A stretch of 64,000 nucleotides of DNA from an uncultured Pelagibacteraceae bacterium (GCA_902613805.1 CACMIV010000002.1:124001-188000); one strand, 5' to 3'; positions 9,730 through 20,287 are shown, counted from the stretch's first letter. Translations and numbers: made by a program. The notes: generated from the letters alone by a model not told the origin.

Positions 9730-11210
9730 AATTTATTTCCCAATACTATTGAAGCTGCGTCTAGTACCGCTCTAGCTTTGTCTTTTGTTTCTAAATATTC
9801 AAGGTTTGGGTCACTATCATAGACTACACCTGCACCAGCCTGAACATAAAGTTTATTATTTTTAATTATTCCTGTACGAAGCACAATGCAAGTATCCATA
9901 TCCCCATATGGAGAGATATAACCTATGCCACCAGAATATATGCCTCTTGCATCATTCTCTAGTTCATCAATAATTTGCATTGCTCTGATTTTAGGAGCAC
10001 CAGAAACAGTGCCGGCTGGAAAACCAGCCATTAATGCAGTTATAGGAGAAATATTTTTTTTTAATTTACCAATAACATTTGAGACTATATGCATAACATG
10101 AGAATACTTTTCAATTGTAAATTTAGCGGTAACATTAACACTTGATTTTTCCGCAACCTTTCCAACATCATTTCTCCCAAGGTCTAAAAGCATCAAATGT
10201 TCAGCCAATTCTTTTCTGTCTGAAAGCAAATCAAGTTCAAAAATTTTATCCTGGTTCTTATTTTTTCCTCTTGGTCTCGTACCAGCTATAGGACGTACAG
10301 TAATTTTTTTTGATCTAAGTCTTACCAATATTTCTGGACTTGATCCAATAATTTGAAATTTTGGTAAATTAAAAAAATACATAAAGGGTGAAGGATTTGT
10401 TTTTCGTAAAACCCGATATAATAAGCTTCCATTTGATTTAAAATCAATTTCAAACCTCTGACTTGTAACTACCTGAAAAATATCGCCGTTTATTATGTAT
10501 TCTTTTGCTTTTTTAATATTTTTTAAAAATTTATTTTTTTTGGTATTTGATTTAATCTTTAATTTAATTCTTTTTTTTAAATTTATTATATTTTTAGTAT
10601 TTATTATTTTTAAATTTTTTTCTATTTCGTTAATTTTTTTTATAATAGAGTTATATTCCTCCTTATCAGTTTTACCATTTAAAATATGTCTACTTATGAA
10701 TATTGATTTATTTAAATTGTCATAGATTATTAAAAATTGGGGTATAAATAAAATCAATTCGGGTGTTTTAAGTTTATTTATTTTCCTTCTATTATTTACC
10801 TTCTCAATATTATAAATATTTTCATAAGATAAATAACCAAAAAAAGCACCTGCCATAGGAGGAAGCGTAGTGTTTTTTTTAAACTTATTATTTTTTATTA
10901 TTTCATCAATTTTATCTAATGGGTTAGTTGAAAATTTAATTATTTTTACTTTTTTTGCTTCTCTAATTTTTAATTTATTATTTTCTATATAAATAGTTTT
11001 AATGGAATTATAGCCACAAATAGAATACCTTCCTTTTTCTTTACCTTTTTCAACTGATTCATATAAAAAAGAAAACTTATTTCCCTCAACAAGTTTTATA
11101 AATTCTGGTACAGGATCGAAATCAAATTTTTTGATTTCTTTAAACAAGATAAAATTATTTTTATTTTGAATTTGCTTTTCAAACTCTTTTTTATTATGAG
11201 AAAAATCCAT
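9726..11210 (-). CDS. trpE: Anthranilate synthase component I
   Basis: TrpE converts chorismate to anthranilate, the first committed step of tryptophan synthesis. The C-terminal chorismate-binding domain carries QRFEIDFKSNGSLLYR, IIGSSPEILVR, RPIAGTRPRG, ELAEHLMLLDLGRNDVG, FPAGTVSGAPKIRAMQII and GIYSGGIGYI. The N-terminal half has a short Lys-rich linker. The start ATG 11210 shares a base with the ppiD stop (TGATG); a GTG three bases earlier is an alternative. The operon order ppiD-trpE-trpG-trpD-trpC is continuous. Confidence 0.95.
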   Translation of the reverse strand: MDFSHNKKEFEKQIQNKNNFILFKEIKKFDFDPVPEFIKLVEGNKFSFLYESVEKGKEKGRYSICGYNSIKTIYIENNKLKIREAKKVKIIKFSTNPLDKIDEIIKNNKFKKNTTLPPMAGAFFGYLSYENIYNIEKVNNRRKINKLKTPELILFIPQFLIIYDNLNKSIFISRHILNGKTDKEEYNSIIKKINEIEKNLKIINTKNIINLKKRIKLKIKSNTKKNKFLKNIKKAKEYIINGDIFQVVTSQRFEIDFKSNGSLLYRVLRKTNPSPFMYFFNLPKFQIIGSSPEILVRLRSKKITVRPIAGTRPRGKNKNQDKIFELDLLSDRKELAEHLMLLDLGRNDVGKVAEKSSVNVTAKFTIEKYSHVMHIVSNVIGKLKKNISPITALMAGFPAGTVSGAPKIRAMQIIDELENDARGIYSGGIGYISPYGDMDTCIVLRTGIIKNNKLYVQAGAGVVYDSDPNLEYLETKDKARAVLDAASIVLGNKL

Positions 11211-13054
11211 CACATGAAGAGACGATCAATATTTTGTGAATATATTTCGTAATCTGTATTTTTTATTATTTCTTCACCAATAACATTTTCTAACGATAAA
11301 TTAAAATTATTTTCAACATTATTTTTTATTAAGTTGTAAAAATTATTTGAAATAAGGTTGTCAGGTGGAGTTACTTCTTTGATAAAGCCAATACCCATAT
11401 TTTTATCACTCAAAATAACTTTTAAAATATTACCTTTATTAATTTTAAATATGCTATTAACTGTTTCTTGCGTAAAATCAGAGTTCGTTCTTTTTAATCC
11501 ATCTATAGTTATAATTTCAAGATTATTATTTTTCGCATAAGTTTGAAAACTAGAATAGTTTTTGAATTGAAGCTTAGTAATAATATCATTAATTATAGAG
11601 TTTAATTCATTTATTGTTTGGCTATTAATATAGTCAATTGTAACTTTATCTTTTATTTCATTTAAACTAGGAATGAAGGAATCAATGCGTTTTTTTACAT
11701 TATAAATGTATGCAACATTTTCCATTATAATTATATCTGATAGGTACCCAATTGGCGGTTCCAGATTTTCAAAATTAATATTTTTATCAAATTTAGATAA
11801 TAAATCTGAAAAATTCACTGATTGATTAACATTAATATTTGATAAGTTGCTGCTAATACTTAAAAAGTTAAAATCATTTAACAACATATTATCTGCTTCA
11901 TTGACAGTATTATCGAACTCGATGAATGCTTCCTCAGAAGCCAAATAGTTTGCAATATCAACTTTTACTTCCTCAAATTGTCTAACTTTTTTATCATTTA
12001 TATTTAATATCTTAAAAATATAGTAACCAACATCTTTATACTCTAATGGTTTACTGACATCACCCTGTTTTAATTTATTCAATTCTTCTATTATATCATT
12101 TGGAAAAGTACCACCGCTAAATCCAGAGAGTTTATTTATTTGAATACTGTTTTCGGCTACGAATTTCTCTAACGATGACTCATCATTTTCATTTAATTTT
12201 TTATAAAAATTAAGAGCATTTTCACGAGACGAAAATCTAGCAAATTCTATATCTCTATTTTCTTTAACTGTATAAAGATCAAGATTTGACAAATAATAAT
12301 TTCTGATTTGCTCATCAGTTATATTTTCAATTTTTAAAAAATTTTCTAATTTAATTTCTATATAATCAACAATTATTTGCTCATCAGTAGCATATTTATT
12401 TTTATTAGTTTGGAAATAATCATTTAAGAGTTTATCGCTAGTATCTATTAAAATATCATCCTTACTTAAAGTAAAATAGGACATTGTTCTTTTTTCACCC
12501 TCATAATTATAAAATATATCAACAATAGACTCGTTTAAAAAATTACCTAGATTTAAGTTCTCAAAAATTAGCCCTTGATATATTGTATCTTCAATCTTTT
12601 TTAAAAATAATTCTTCTTTTTCAAAGTTATTAAATATAAAGTTTTTATATTTTGTTCTCGAGAAGTTACCATTTTCATTTTTAAATTGTGGCAAGTCAGT
12701 AACTACTGTCTTCAAGGATTCATCATTAAGTAAAATATTATTATTTTTTGCGTAGTCATTTACCATTTTTGAGAAAATAAGGTCGTTCAATAGTATATTG
12801 TGCAATTGTCTTTCATAAGCTTCTTTTAAACTTAGATTTGCTGAAGTTGTCTCATTATATCTTGCTACAGTTTCTTGGAATTCACTGTAAAACTGGTTTA
12901 AGCTAATTTTTTCGTTACCCACTTTAGCCGCTAATTGAGAGTTTCCAGATGATAAGATGTCGCCAACTCCCCACAGCGCAAAACTTAAAACCATGATTGC
13001 AAGGAGAATTTTTCCAAATATTGAGGATACTAAATTTCTAACAATATCTAACAT
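11210..13054 (-). CDS. ppiD: Peptidylprolyl isomerase (PpiD/SurA-N type), membrane anchored
   Basis: This is a periplasmic folding factor held in the inner membrane. One N-terminal transmembrane helix (about 13-33, FGKILLAIMVLSFALWGVGD) follows the typical MLDIVRNLVSS start. A SurA-N-like helical chaperone region follows, then a parvulin-like PPIC domain (about 250-360, with NREIEFARF-like and GDVSKPLEYKDVGYYIFKI segments) and a second variable domain. The length of 614 residues is usual. Position directly before trpE is typical of alphaproteobacteria. Whether the parvulin site is active cannot be told from the sequence alone. Confidence 0.85.
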   Translation of the reverse strand: MLDIVRNLVSSIFGKILLAIMVLSFALWGVGDILSSGNSQLAAKVGNEKISLNQFYSEFQETVARYNETTSANLSLKEAYERQLHNILLNDLIFSKMVNDYAKNNNILLNDESLKTVVTDLPQFKNENGNFSRTKYKNFIFNNFEKEELFLKKIEDTIYQGLIFENLNLGNFLNESIVDIFYNYEGEKRTMSYFTLSKDDILIDTSDKLLNDYFQTNKNKYATDEQIIVDYIEIKLENFLKIENITDEQIRNYYLSNLDLYTVKENRDIEFARFSSRENALNFYKKLNENDESSLEKFVAENSIQINKLSGFSGGTFPNDIIEELNKLKQGDVSKPLEYKDVGYYIFKILNINDKKVRQFEEVKVDIANYLASEEAFIEFDNTVNEADNMLLNDFNFLSISSNLSNINVNQSVNFSDLLSKFDKNINFENLEPPIGYLSDIIIMENVAYIYNVKKRIDSFIPSLNEIKDKVTIDYINSQTINELNSIINDIITKLQFKNYSSFQTYAKNNNLEIITIDGLKRTNSDFTQETVNSIFKINKGNILKVILSDKNMGIGFIKEVTPPDNLISNNFYNLIKNNVENNFNLSLENVIGEEIIKNTDYEIYSQNIDRLFM

Positions 13055-13103
13055 TTTCTATTAAAAAAGTATAAAGTTGAACTTATAAAAGGAATAATTG
13101 TGA

Positions 13104-13841
13104 ATGAAAAGAACTAAATATACAATTGCTAACTGGAAAATGAATGGATCAAAAAAATCTGTTAAGATAATAAAATCATTTGTGAAATACATGAAAAAAT
13201 CAAATTATAGTAGTTCTAAAATTATAATTTGCCCACCCTTTACTTTATTGTCTAATTTCATAAAAGAAGAGCCAAATATATTGTATGGCGCTCAAGATTG
13301 TCATCATCTTGATTTTGGAGCTTATACAGGATCGATCAGTGCTTTGATGCTAAAGTCCATAGGATGTAAGTACGTAATCGTTGGCCACTCTGAGAGACGA
13401 GAATATCAGAGCGAGTCATCAACTGACCTAAGCAAAAAAATAGATGCTGCTCTTAGAAATAATTTAAAAGTGATATACTGCATTGGTGAAAAAAAAGAAC
13501 AAATTAAAAAAAGATATTCAGTCCTTAATCAACAAATCAAATCTTTGCCAAGTAAATTTAGCCACAACAATATAATAATTGCTTATGAGCCTGTATGGGC
13601 AATAGGTACTGGTATGACACCGTCTATTTTAGATATCAATGAAATACATTTAAAAATAAGAAACTTACTATCTAAAAAAATCGGAAAAGAAATAAGTAAT
13701 AAAATTTCTATTTTGTATGGAGGATCTGTTAATTCTTCTAATTCATCTGATATTTTGAGTTTAGATCAAGTTGACGGAGCTTTAGTCGGAGGTGCATCAC
13801 TAAAATCAAAAGATTTTTGTAAAATATTTGATTCTTATTAA
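13104..13841 (+). CDS. tpiA: Triosephosphate isomerase
   Basis: It interconverts dihydroxyacetone phosphate and glyceraldehyde 3-phosphate. Active-site Lys and Asn lie in ANWKMNGS, His in VGHSERREYQ, and Glu in IAYEPVWAIGTG; the phosphate loop ILYGGSVNSSN and GALVGGASL are present. The length of 245 residues is normal. It is divergent from ppiD across a 49-bp spacer that holds the AAAGGA ribosome site, and is followed closely by secG. Confidence 0.96.
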   Translation: MKRTKYTIANWKMNGSKKSVKIIKSFVKYMKKSNYSSSKIIICPPFTLLSNFIKEEPNILYGAQDCHHLDFGAYTGSISALMLKSIGCKYVIVGHSERREYQSESSTDLSKKIDAALRNNLKVIYCIGEKKEQIKKRYSVLNQQIKSLPSKFSHNNIIIAYEPVWAIGTGMTPSILDINEIHLKIRNLLSKKIGKEISNKISILYGGSVNSSNSSDILSLDQVDGALVGGASLKSKDFCKIFDSY

Positions 13842-13862
13842 GAATTAGATTATTAATTTTTT

Positions 13863-14174
13863 ATGGAAACATCCTTATTGATACTTCATGGGATACTAGC
13901 AATAGTTTTGATTATTGTAGTATTATTACAGCGAGCAGAGGGTGGTGCCCTAGGTATTGGTGGTGGAAGTGATGGAATGTCACCAAGGGGCAGTGCAGAT
14001 TTTTTAACTAGAACTACAGCAATAATTGCAGTGTTATTTGTAATAACTAGTATCAGTCTAACAGTTTTAGGTCTAAGATCAACTGATAGATCTTTGAATT
14101 TTGAAGATGTACCGATAAAAACAGACAATAACATTATCTCTGAAGATATGCCCGAATTACCACAATTAGATTAA
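13863..14174 (+). CDS. secG: Preprotein translocase subunit SecG
   Basis: SecG is a small inner-membrane helper of the SecYEG channel. Two membrane helices are visible (about 5-22 and 55-75) around the conserved cytoplasmic loop LQRAEGGALGIGGGS. A short acidic tail follows. The length of 103 residues is typical. It sits between tpiA and pyrG, the classic alphaproteobacterial neighbourhood. Confidence 0.93.
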   Translation: METSLLILHGILAIVLIIVVLLQRAEGGALGIGGGSDGMSPRGSADFLTRTTAIIAVLFVITSISLTVLGLRSTDRSLNFEDVPIKTDNNIISEDMPELPQLD

Positions 14175-14215
14175 AGTTTTGATTTAAGATATCTTTTATA
14201 GTATAAAATTCTTCC

Positions 14216-15841
14216 ATGGCGCGATTTATTTTTGTTACGGGCGGCGTGGTTTCTTCTTTAGGCAAAGGACTAGCATCAGCTTCTCTTGCTTCATTATTAC
14301 AGCACCATGGTCACAGTGTCAGAATAAGAAAGCTTGACCCATATTTGAATGTTGATCCAGGTACAATGAGTCCATATCAGCATGGTGAAGTATATGTGAC
14401 AGATGACGGTGCTGAAACAGATTTAGATCTAGGTCATTATGAGAGATTCACTGGTGTGATTTCAAAAAGATCTGACAACATAACATCAGGTAAAGTATAT
14501 CAAGAAATTATTAACAGAGAGCGAAAGGGTGACTATCTTGGCGCTACAGTTCAGGTTATTCCTCATGTTACAAATGAAATAAAAAAATTTATATCCGACG
14601 ATATGAATGGTGAAGATTTTATCATTTGTGAAATAGGTGGCACCATTGGAGATATTGAAAGTCTGCCATTTATAGAGGCAATTAGACAATTTCATAATGA
14701 TAATGGGCATGAGAATTCATTATTTATTCACGTTACTTTGGTACCATACATTGCAAGTTCAGGTGAATTAAAAACAAAACCCACTCAACATTCAGTAAAA
14801 GAATTGAGGAGTTTGGGTATACAACCAAATATTTTATTGTGCAGATCTGACAGAATAATACCTGAAGGTGAAAGAAAAAAAATTGGCTTATTCTGCAATG
14901 TTCAAAATAACTGTGTAATACAAGCGATAAATGCAAATTCAATATACGAAGTTCCAATTAATTTTTATAATGAAGGATTAGATAAGAGAGTCTTAGAATA
15001 TTTCAATTTAGATGCAAATAAAACTATAGATCTTAAAATGTGGTCTCAAGTTTCTAAACATGTTCTTGAACCTGATGGAACGGTCGTAATTGGAATAGTA
15101 GGCAAATATACAGGACTTGCTGATGCTTATAAATCACTGAATGAAGCATTATCTCATGGAGGAATATTTAATAATGTAAAAGTTGAATTAAAATGGTTTG
15201 AATCTGAAGAATTAGACAGTTCCAATGCGTCAAGCTTATTAGCAAATTGTCATGGTATTTTAGTTCCTGGAGGATTTGGTGAGCGAGGTTCGGAAGGAAA
15301 AATTGCAGCAATCAAGTATGCGAGAGAAAACAAAATTCCTTATTTTGGAATATGTTTTGGAATGCAACTTGCAGTTATAGAGATGGCGAGAAATATATTA
15401 GGCATGCAAGATGCAAATTCTAGCGAATTTTCTAATTGTACTAATTCAGTTGTTGGTCTAATGACAGAGTGGACAACTTCAGATAATACGACCGAAAAGA
15501 GATCTAAAAATGACGACCTAGGCGGAACGATGAGACTTGGATCATATGAAGCAAAATTAAGAAAAGGCAGTAAAATATATAATATATATAAAGACGAAAT
15601 TATTAATGAAAGACATCGTCACAGATATGAAGTTAACAATAAATTTGCTGAAGAATTTGAGAACAAAGGTGTTATCTTTTCTGGTTATTCACCTGATGGA
15701 TTATTGCCTGAAACTGTTGAGCTAAAAGATCATCCATGGTTTATTGGAGTGCAATACCATCCTGAATTAAAATCAAAACCATTTGAACCGCATCCTTTAT
15801 TTAAGTCATTTATAGATGCAGCAAAAAAGATACAAAGATGA
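14216..15841 (+). CDS. pyrG: CTP synthase
   Basis: It aminates UTP to CTP with glutamine. The N-terminal synthetase domain has [19 protein letters not shown] and the [15 protein letters not shown] segment. The C-terminal class I amidotransferase domain has the nucleophile Cys in [13 protein letters not shown] and His-Glu in [10 protein letters not shown]. The length of 541 residues is normal. The stop overlaps the kdsA start as ATGA. Confidence 0.97.
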   Translation: MARFIFVTGGVVSSLGKGLASASLASLLQHHGHSVRIRKLDPYLNVDPGTMSPYQHGEVYVTDDGAETDLDLGHYERFTGVISKRSDNITSGKVYQEIINRERKGDYLGATVQVIPHVTNEIKKFISDDMNGEDFIICEIGGTIGDIESLPFIEAIRQFHNDNGHENSLFIHVTLVPYIASSGELKTKPTQHSVKELRSLGIQPNILLCRSDRIIPEGERKKIGLFCNVQNNCVIQAINANSIYEVPINFYNEGLDKRVLEYFNLDANKTIDLKMWSQVSKHVLEPDGTVVIGIVGKYTGLADAYKSLNEALSHGGIFNNVKVELKWFESEELDSSNASSLLANCHGILVPGGFGERGSEGKIAAIKYARENKIPYFGICFGMQLAVIEMARNILGMQDANSSEFSNCTNSVVGLMTEWTTSDNTTEKRSKNDDLGGTMRLGSYEAKLRKGSKIYNIYKDEIINERHRHRYEVNNKFAEEFENKGVIFSGYSPDGLLPETVELKDHPWFIGVQYHPELKSKPFEPHPLFKSFIDAAKKIQR

Positions 15842-16665
15842 ATAAAATAGTAAAATTGAATAATTTTGAATTCTCTAATTATGATAAATTAAATCTAATA
15901 GCTGGACCATGTGTACTTGAGTCTCATAGTCATGCAAAAAAAATGGTTGAGGCTCTCTTAGAAATTGCTACAAAATTAAAAATCAATTTTGTTTATAAGA
16001 CTTCTTTTGATAAGGCCAACCGTACTAGTTTACATTCCGAGAGAGGTTTAGGAATTGATGCTTCATTAGAAATATTTAAATCTCTTAAAGACGAATATAA
16101 AATAAATATTTTAACGGATGTACATAATGTATCTGACTGTGAGAAAGTAAAAGATTATGTTGATATACTGCAAATTCCAGCTTTTCTATGTAGACAGACA
16201 GATTTATTAATTGCTGCAGCAAGAACTGATTTAATAGTAAATATTAAAAAAGGTCAGTTTTTGGCTCCATTGGACATGATTAATGTATCTAAAAAAATTG
16301 AAGAGAGCGGTAATAAGAAAATACTTTTGACTGAAAGAGGGGCTTCATTTGGTTATAATAATTTAGTTTCTGATATGAGGTCACTCGAAATTATGAAAAG
16401 CGAGATAGGCTACCCTGTAATTTATGACGCAACTCACTCCGTACAATCACCCGGAGGAATGGGTGACAAAAGTGGGGGGGATAGAAAGTATGTGCCGGCT
16501 CTATCAAAAGCAGCTGTGGCAGTTGGTGTCGCAGGGGTATTTATGGAAACTCATAATGATCCAGACAATGCTCCTTCTGATGGACCAAATATGGTCAAAT
16601 TAGATGACATGAATGATTTGATAAAAAAACTCATTGAAATTGACAATTTAGTCAAAGAAAAATAA
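15838..16665 (+). CDS. kdsA: 3-deoxy-8-phosphooctulonate synthase (KDO-8-P synthase)
   Basis: KdsA condenses PEP and arabinose 5-phosphate to KDO 8-phosphate for the lipopolysaccharide inner core. Signatures: [65 protein letters not shown] and [17 protein letters not shown]. The length of 275 residues is typical. The Cys in AGPCVLES suggests the metal-dependent class, but I rank that as inference. It shares its start with the pyrG stop. Confidence 0.96.
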   Translation: MNKIVKLNNFEFSNYDKLNLIAGPCVLESHSHAKKMVEALLEIATKLKINFVYKTSFDKANRTSLHSERGLGIDASLEIFKSLKDEYKINILTDVHNVSDCEKVKDYVDILQIPAFLCRQTDLLIAAARTDLIVNIKKGQFLAPLDMINVSKKIEESGNKKILLTERGASFGYNNLVSDMRSLEIMKSEIGYPVIYDATHSVQSPGGMGDKSGGDRKYVPALSKAAVAVGVAGVFMETHNDPDNAPSDGPNMVKLDDMNDLIKKLIEIDNLVKEK

Positions 16666-16690
16666 GTAACTTAAGATAACATATATATTT

Positions 16691-17959
16691 ATGCACTTTA
16701 TAAAAAATATTGTTTCCAGACAAATATTTGACAGCAGAGGCAACCCTACTGTTGAAACAGACGTTTTTCTGTCAAACGGTGTTTTTGGTAGAGCCGCTGT
16801 TCCATCTGGTGCATCAACTGGTAAAAATGAGGCTTTTGAATTAAGAGATAACAAAAAAGCATATCATGGAAAGTCTGTTTTAAAGGCAGTAGAAAATGTC
16901 AATACCGTAATTTTTGATACACTTTCAGGTTATGATGTTATTGAACAGGAAGAAATTGATGAGACTTTAATAGAATTAGATGGAACGCCAAATAAAAAAA
17001 GGTTAGGTGCTAATGCTATATTAAGTGTTTCTCTTGCTTGCGCTGACGCAGCCTCAAAATATTTGGGTATACCTCTTTACAAATATTTAGGAGGATCCAA
17101 AGCACTAAGAATGCCAACGCCGATGCTTAATATTATAAATGGAGGAGCCCACGCGAATAATAATTTATCGTTTCAGGAATTCATGATCATACCTGTAAAA
17201 TGCAAAACATTTACAGATTCTATTAGAAAAGCATCTGAAGTTTTTCACACACTAAAACAGATTTTAGAGAAAAAAAATATATCAACTGCAGTTGGTGACG
17301 AAGGTGGTTTCGCACCAAATTTAAAAAATGAAGACCATGCCTGCGCACTAATAAAAGAAGCAATAACAAAATCAGGATATAAATTAGGAAAAGATTTCCT
17401 TTTGTCATTGGATGTTGCAGCATCTGAATTTTATAATAATAATAAATATAAAATTTTATCAGAGAAAAAATCGTTCTCTAGTGATCAATTTTCTGATTAT
17501 TTAATCAAATTGTGCAAAAAATATTCTATTATTTCACTTGAAGATCCATTTGCAGAAGATGACTGGAAAGCGTGGCAAAAATTTAATCAAAATTATGGAT
17601 CTGAAATACAAATTGTTGGTGATGATATATTTACTACAAATATAGATTTAATTTCAAAAGGCATTAAAATGAAAGCTGCAAACGCTGTCTTAATAAAGGT
17701 AAATCAAATAGGAACGTTAACTGAAACTTTGAAGGCAATAGAACTTGCTCAAATGAATGGTTTAGAAACTGTTATTTCTCACCGTTCTGGAGAAACAGAA
17801 AATACATTTATTACTGATCTATCAGTAGCAACAAATTCTGGCCAAATTAAAACAGGGTCAATGTCTCGGTCGGATAGAACCGCTAAATTCAACCAACTTA
17901 TTAGAATTGAGGAATTTTTTAACTCAAAAAAATCTTTAAAAATCAATAAGTTTTACTAA
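16691..17959 (+). CDS. eno: Enolase
   Basis: It converts 2-phosphoglycerate to phosphoenolpyruvate, which KdsA then uses. Signatures: RQIFDSRGNPTVETDV, AVPSGASTGKNEA, GGAHANNNLSFQEFMI, VGDEGGFAPNL, SLEDPFAEDDWKAW, QIVGDDIFTTN, ALIKVNQIG-like VLIKVNQIGTLTET and VISHRSGETENTFI. The length of 422 residues is normal. It is followed by a 116-bp spacer without a clear terminator. Confidence 0.97.
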   Translation: MHFIKNIVSRQIFDSRGNPTVETDVFLSNGVFGRAAVPSGASTGKNEAFELRDNKKAYHGKSVLKAVENVNTVIFDTLSGYDVIEQEEIDETLIELDGTPNKKRLGANAILSVSLACADAASKYLGIPLYKYLGGSKALRMPTPMLNIINGGAHANNNLSFQEFMIIPVKCKTFTDSIRKASEVFHTLKQILEKKNISTAVGDEGGFAPNLKNEDHACALIKEAITKSGYKLGKDFLLSLDVAASEFYNNNKYKILSEKKSFSSDQFSDYLIKLCKKYSIISLEDPFAEDDWKAWQKFNQNYGSEIQIVGDDIFTTNIDLISKGIKMKAANAVLIKVNQIGTLTETLKAIELAQMNGLETVISHRSGETENTFITDLSVATNSGQIKTGSMSRSDRTAKFNQLIRIEEFFNSKKSLKINKFY

Positions 17960-18075
17960 TTAATTACTAATTAAATAGAACAAAAAGAGTCCAAATAGCA
18001 TTTTATCTATTTTTTTCTGCCTTCTTTATTTATTGAAATTGTACTGATTCGTCAAATATGATTCCCTAACTTAAT

Positions 18076-18390
18076 ATGAGCAAGATGGTTACACTAATGA
18101 TGGTTATTAAGAATTATTATCCTTATTTTTTCCTTCCCTTAATTTTATTATATTTATTATTTAATATTTTTGATGGAAACAATGGTCTCTTATCTCATTC
18201 AAGGCTTAACGCAGAAATTGCTAACCTTGAAGCAAAAGTAAAAAATATAAAAAGTAGCAATAGTTTACACGAGGTTAAAATCTCCATTTTGCAAAAACAT
18301 GATAAAAACACTGACCTGGTTGATGAGCAGATTAGAAACGTTCTAGGCTATGGAAAAAATAACGAATTCGTTATATTTTTTGACAATTAG
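18076..18390 (+). CDS. ftsB: Septum formation initiator family protein (FtsB/DivIC-like)
   Basis: This is a small bitopic membrane protein of the divisome that links FtsL and FtsQ. One membrane helix (about 17-32, FFLPLILLYLLFNIF) is followed by GNNGLL and a coiled-coil with SRLNAEIANLEAKVKNIKS, then the DLVDEQIRNVLGYGK tail. This matches DivIC-type FtsB of alphaproteobacteria and its location after eno. Length 104. Alternative starts at Met4, Met8 or Met9 are possible. In many relatives pdhA-pdhB-pdhC follow; here lipA follows directly. Confidence 0.85.
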   Translation: MSKMVTLMMVIKNYYPYFFLPLILLYLLFNIFDGNNGLLSHSRLNAEIANLEAKVKNIKSSNSLHEVKISILQKHDKNTDLVDEQIRNVLGYGKNNEFVIFFDN

Positions 18391-18439
18391 TAACCACTTG
18401 AAATTACGTTGATTTACCTTTAATTATGTTAAAGTATCA

Positions 18440-19363
18440 ATGCAAAACAACATATCTAAAGCTCTTTTAAGAAAGAAATTTGCTACAATTGAAAGCCCAG
18501 TCAAGCCGGAATGGATAAAGGTTAAAATCCAAACAGATAAAATTAACCAAATAAAGAAAACTTTAAAGTCCAATAGAATCGTAACTGTATGTGAAGAAGC
18601 GATGTGCCCCAATATGTCTGATTGCTGGGCAAGATCTCATGCTACCTTTATGATACTTGGAGATATTTGTACAAGAGCATGCAGTTTCTGTAATATCAGC
18701 ACTGGCAAACCAAATCATGTTGATCATACTGAACCTTTAAGAGTTGCAAATTCAGTAAAAAAATTAAAATTATCTCATGTAGTAATCACATCTGTCGATA
18801 GGGACGATCTTATTGATGGTGGAGCTAAGCATTTTTCAAACACAATTAATGAAATAAAATTAAAATGTCCTAACACAACTATTGAAATATTAACTCCTGA
18901 TTTTAGAAATAAAAAAAATTCGATTGAATTGCTTTCTAAATGTCAAATAGATGTATTTAATCACAACTTAGAAACTGTTAAATCTTTATATAAAAGTGTA
19001 AGGCCAGGCGCCGAATATAATCACTCACTGTCAATTCTTGGTAACATCAAAAAATTAAATCCTAACCTGTTTACTAAATCTGGAATAATGATTGGTTTGG
19101 GTGAAAAATTTTCTCAAATTATGGAGTTAATGGATGACTTGAGGCATATCGATGTGGATTTTATTACCATTGGTCAATATTTAAGGCCTACAAAAAATCA
19201 CCATCCTGTAATTCAATATCATAGCCCGGAATACTTTCGCAAACTCTACGACGAAGCCATAAGCAGGGGCTTTAAAATAGTATCGTCATCACCTTTTACA
19301 AGGTCATCATATCATGCAGAAGATGACTTTAAGAAGCTGAAATACATAACTTTGAATGCCTAA
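18440..19363 (+). CDS. lipA: Lipoyl synthase
   Basis: LipA inserts two sulfurs into octanoyl groups on lipoyl domains, using radical SAM chemistry. The auxiliary cluster motif CX4CX5C is visible in CEEAMCPNMSDCW and the radical-SAM motif CX3CX2C in CTRACSFC. The C-terminal RSSYHAEDD holds the Ser ligand of the auxiliary cluster. The length of 307 residues is normal. It overlaps the next gene by 8 nt. Confidence 0.96.
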   Translation: MQNNISKALLRKKFATIESPVKPEWIKVKIQTDKINQIKKTLKSNRIVTVCEEAMCPNMSDCWARSHATFMILGDICTRACSFCNISTGKPNHVDHTEPLRVANSVKKLKLSHVVITSVDRDDLIDGGAKHFSNTINEIKLKCPNTTIEILTPDFRNKKNSIELLSKCQIDVFNHNLETVKSLYKSVRPGAEYNHSLSILGNIKKLNPNLFTKSGIMIGLGEKFSQIMELMDDLRHIDVDFITIGQYLRPTKNHHPVIQYHSPEYFRKLYDEAISRGFKIVSSSPFTRSSYHAEDDFKKLKYITLNA

Positions 19364-19799
19364 ACAGGAAGAAAATAAAACTGTAAGTTATACAAAAGAT
19401 CAGATGTTTGATCTAGTTGCTGATATTGATCGCTACGATGAATTCCTTCCTTGGTGTAACAATTCAAAAATAATCAATACAAGTATAGATGGTGATAAAA
19501 AAATTGTTATCGCTGATCTAGAGATAGGTTATGATCAATTTGTTTATACATACCGTAGTGAGGTTATACTTCATAAAGATAAAAGTGAAATAAATGTTCG
19601 TAACTTAGACGGACCTTTTAAATATCTAGATAATAATTGGAAATTTTTAGCTGTAAATGAATTAGAATGTGAAATTCAATTTAATATTGATTTTGAATTA
19701 AATGTTACGCTCTTGGATATACTTATGAAAAAATTTTTTGATCTAGCTTTTCAAAAAATGGTAGATGCGTTTATTGGTCGTGCAAAGGAAATATATTAG
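19356..19799 (+). CDS. Coq10/RatA-type START-fold protein (ubiquinone-binding)
   Basis: This is a polyketide cyclase/START-like protein of the Coq10 family, implicated in ubiquinone handling and respiration. The early YTKDQMFDLVADIDRYDEF and LPWCNNSKI match the family hallmark (FxLVxDIxxYPxFLPWC). The later GPFKYLDNNWKF and DFAFxxxLL-like region are present. The length of 147 residues is normal. It overlaps lipA and converges on cinA with a 4-nt overlap. A toxin role (RatA) has been claimed for an E. coli homologue; the Coq10 role is the more likely one here. Confidence 0.87.
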   Translation: MPKQEENKTVSYTKDQMFDLVADIDRYDEFLPWCNNSKIINTSIDGDKKIVIADLEIGYDQFVYTYRSEVILHKDKSEINVRNLDGPFKYLDNNWKFLAVNELECEIQFNIDFELNVTLLDILMKKFFDLAFQKMVDAFIGRAKEIY

Positions 19800-20287
19800 A
19801 TTTTTGATAAATTCTTAATAATTTCTTTTAATACAAACTCAGTGCTCTTTTCTTGAATTTTTTGTCTCTTTCTTTCTCTGAAAACTTTTTTAATTGTCTT
19901 ATAATAATATTTATTTTTTATTTTTGTACCTAGTCCAAAATAAACACAACCAATTGGTGTTTTTGAGCTTCCACCTTTTGGCCCTGCTACGCCAGTTACA
20001 GATACTAATATTTCGCTTCTGCTAATTTTTTTTAAACCTTTAACCATTGACAATGCAGTTTGATGACTTACAGCTCCATATTTACTTATTGTTGTTTTAG
20101 GGACTTTTAAAAGATGTTTCTTCAAATCATTAGAATATGAAACTACAGAGCCGTCAAAAAAATCTGAGGAACCACTAATACTAGTTAGCTTAGAACTAAT
20201 CATGCCACCAGTGCAAGACTCAGCAAGACAAATACTAAACGGTTTTTCTTTCCTTAATTTCCTAATCTTTTTAATATAGTTAAGCAT
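19796..20287 (-). CDS. CinA C-terminal domain protein (nicotinamide-nucleotide amidase, PncC type)
   Basis: It deamidates NMN to NaMN in pyridine nucleotide recycling. Family signatures are LAESCTGGMISSKLTSISGSS-like residues 20-40, GSVVSYSNDLKKHLL, GAVSHQTALSM and SVTGVAGPKGGSSKTPIG. The length of 163 residues matches the stand-alone domain, without the N-terminal MoaB-like part. It follows pgpA and ispDF on the minus strand with 8-nt overlap. Confidence 0.9.
   Translation of the reverse strand: MLNYIKKIRKLRKEKPFSICLAESCTGGMISSKLTSISGSSDFFDGSVVSYSNDLKKHLLKVPKTTISKYGAVSHQTALSMVKGLKKISRSEILVSVTGVAGPKGGSSKTPIGCVYFGLGTKIKNKYYYKTIKKVFRERKRQKIQEKSTEFVLKEIIKNLSKI

Noticed and set aside
17960-18075. 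Terminator or regulatory RNA between eno and ftsB
   Set aside because: T-rich stretches exist but no inverted repeat of useful length was found.
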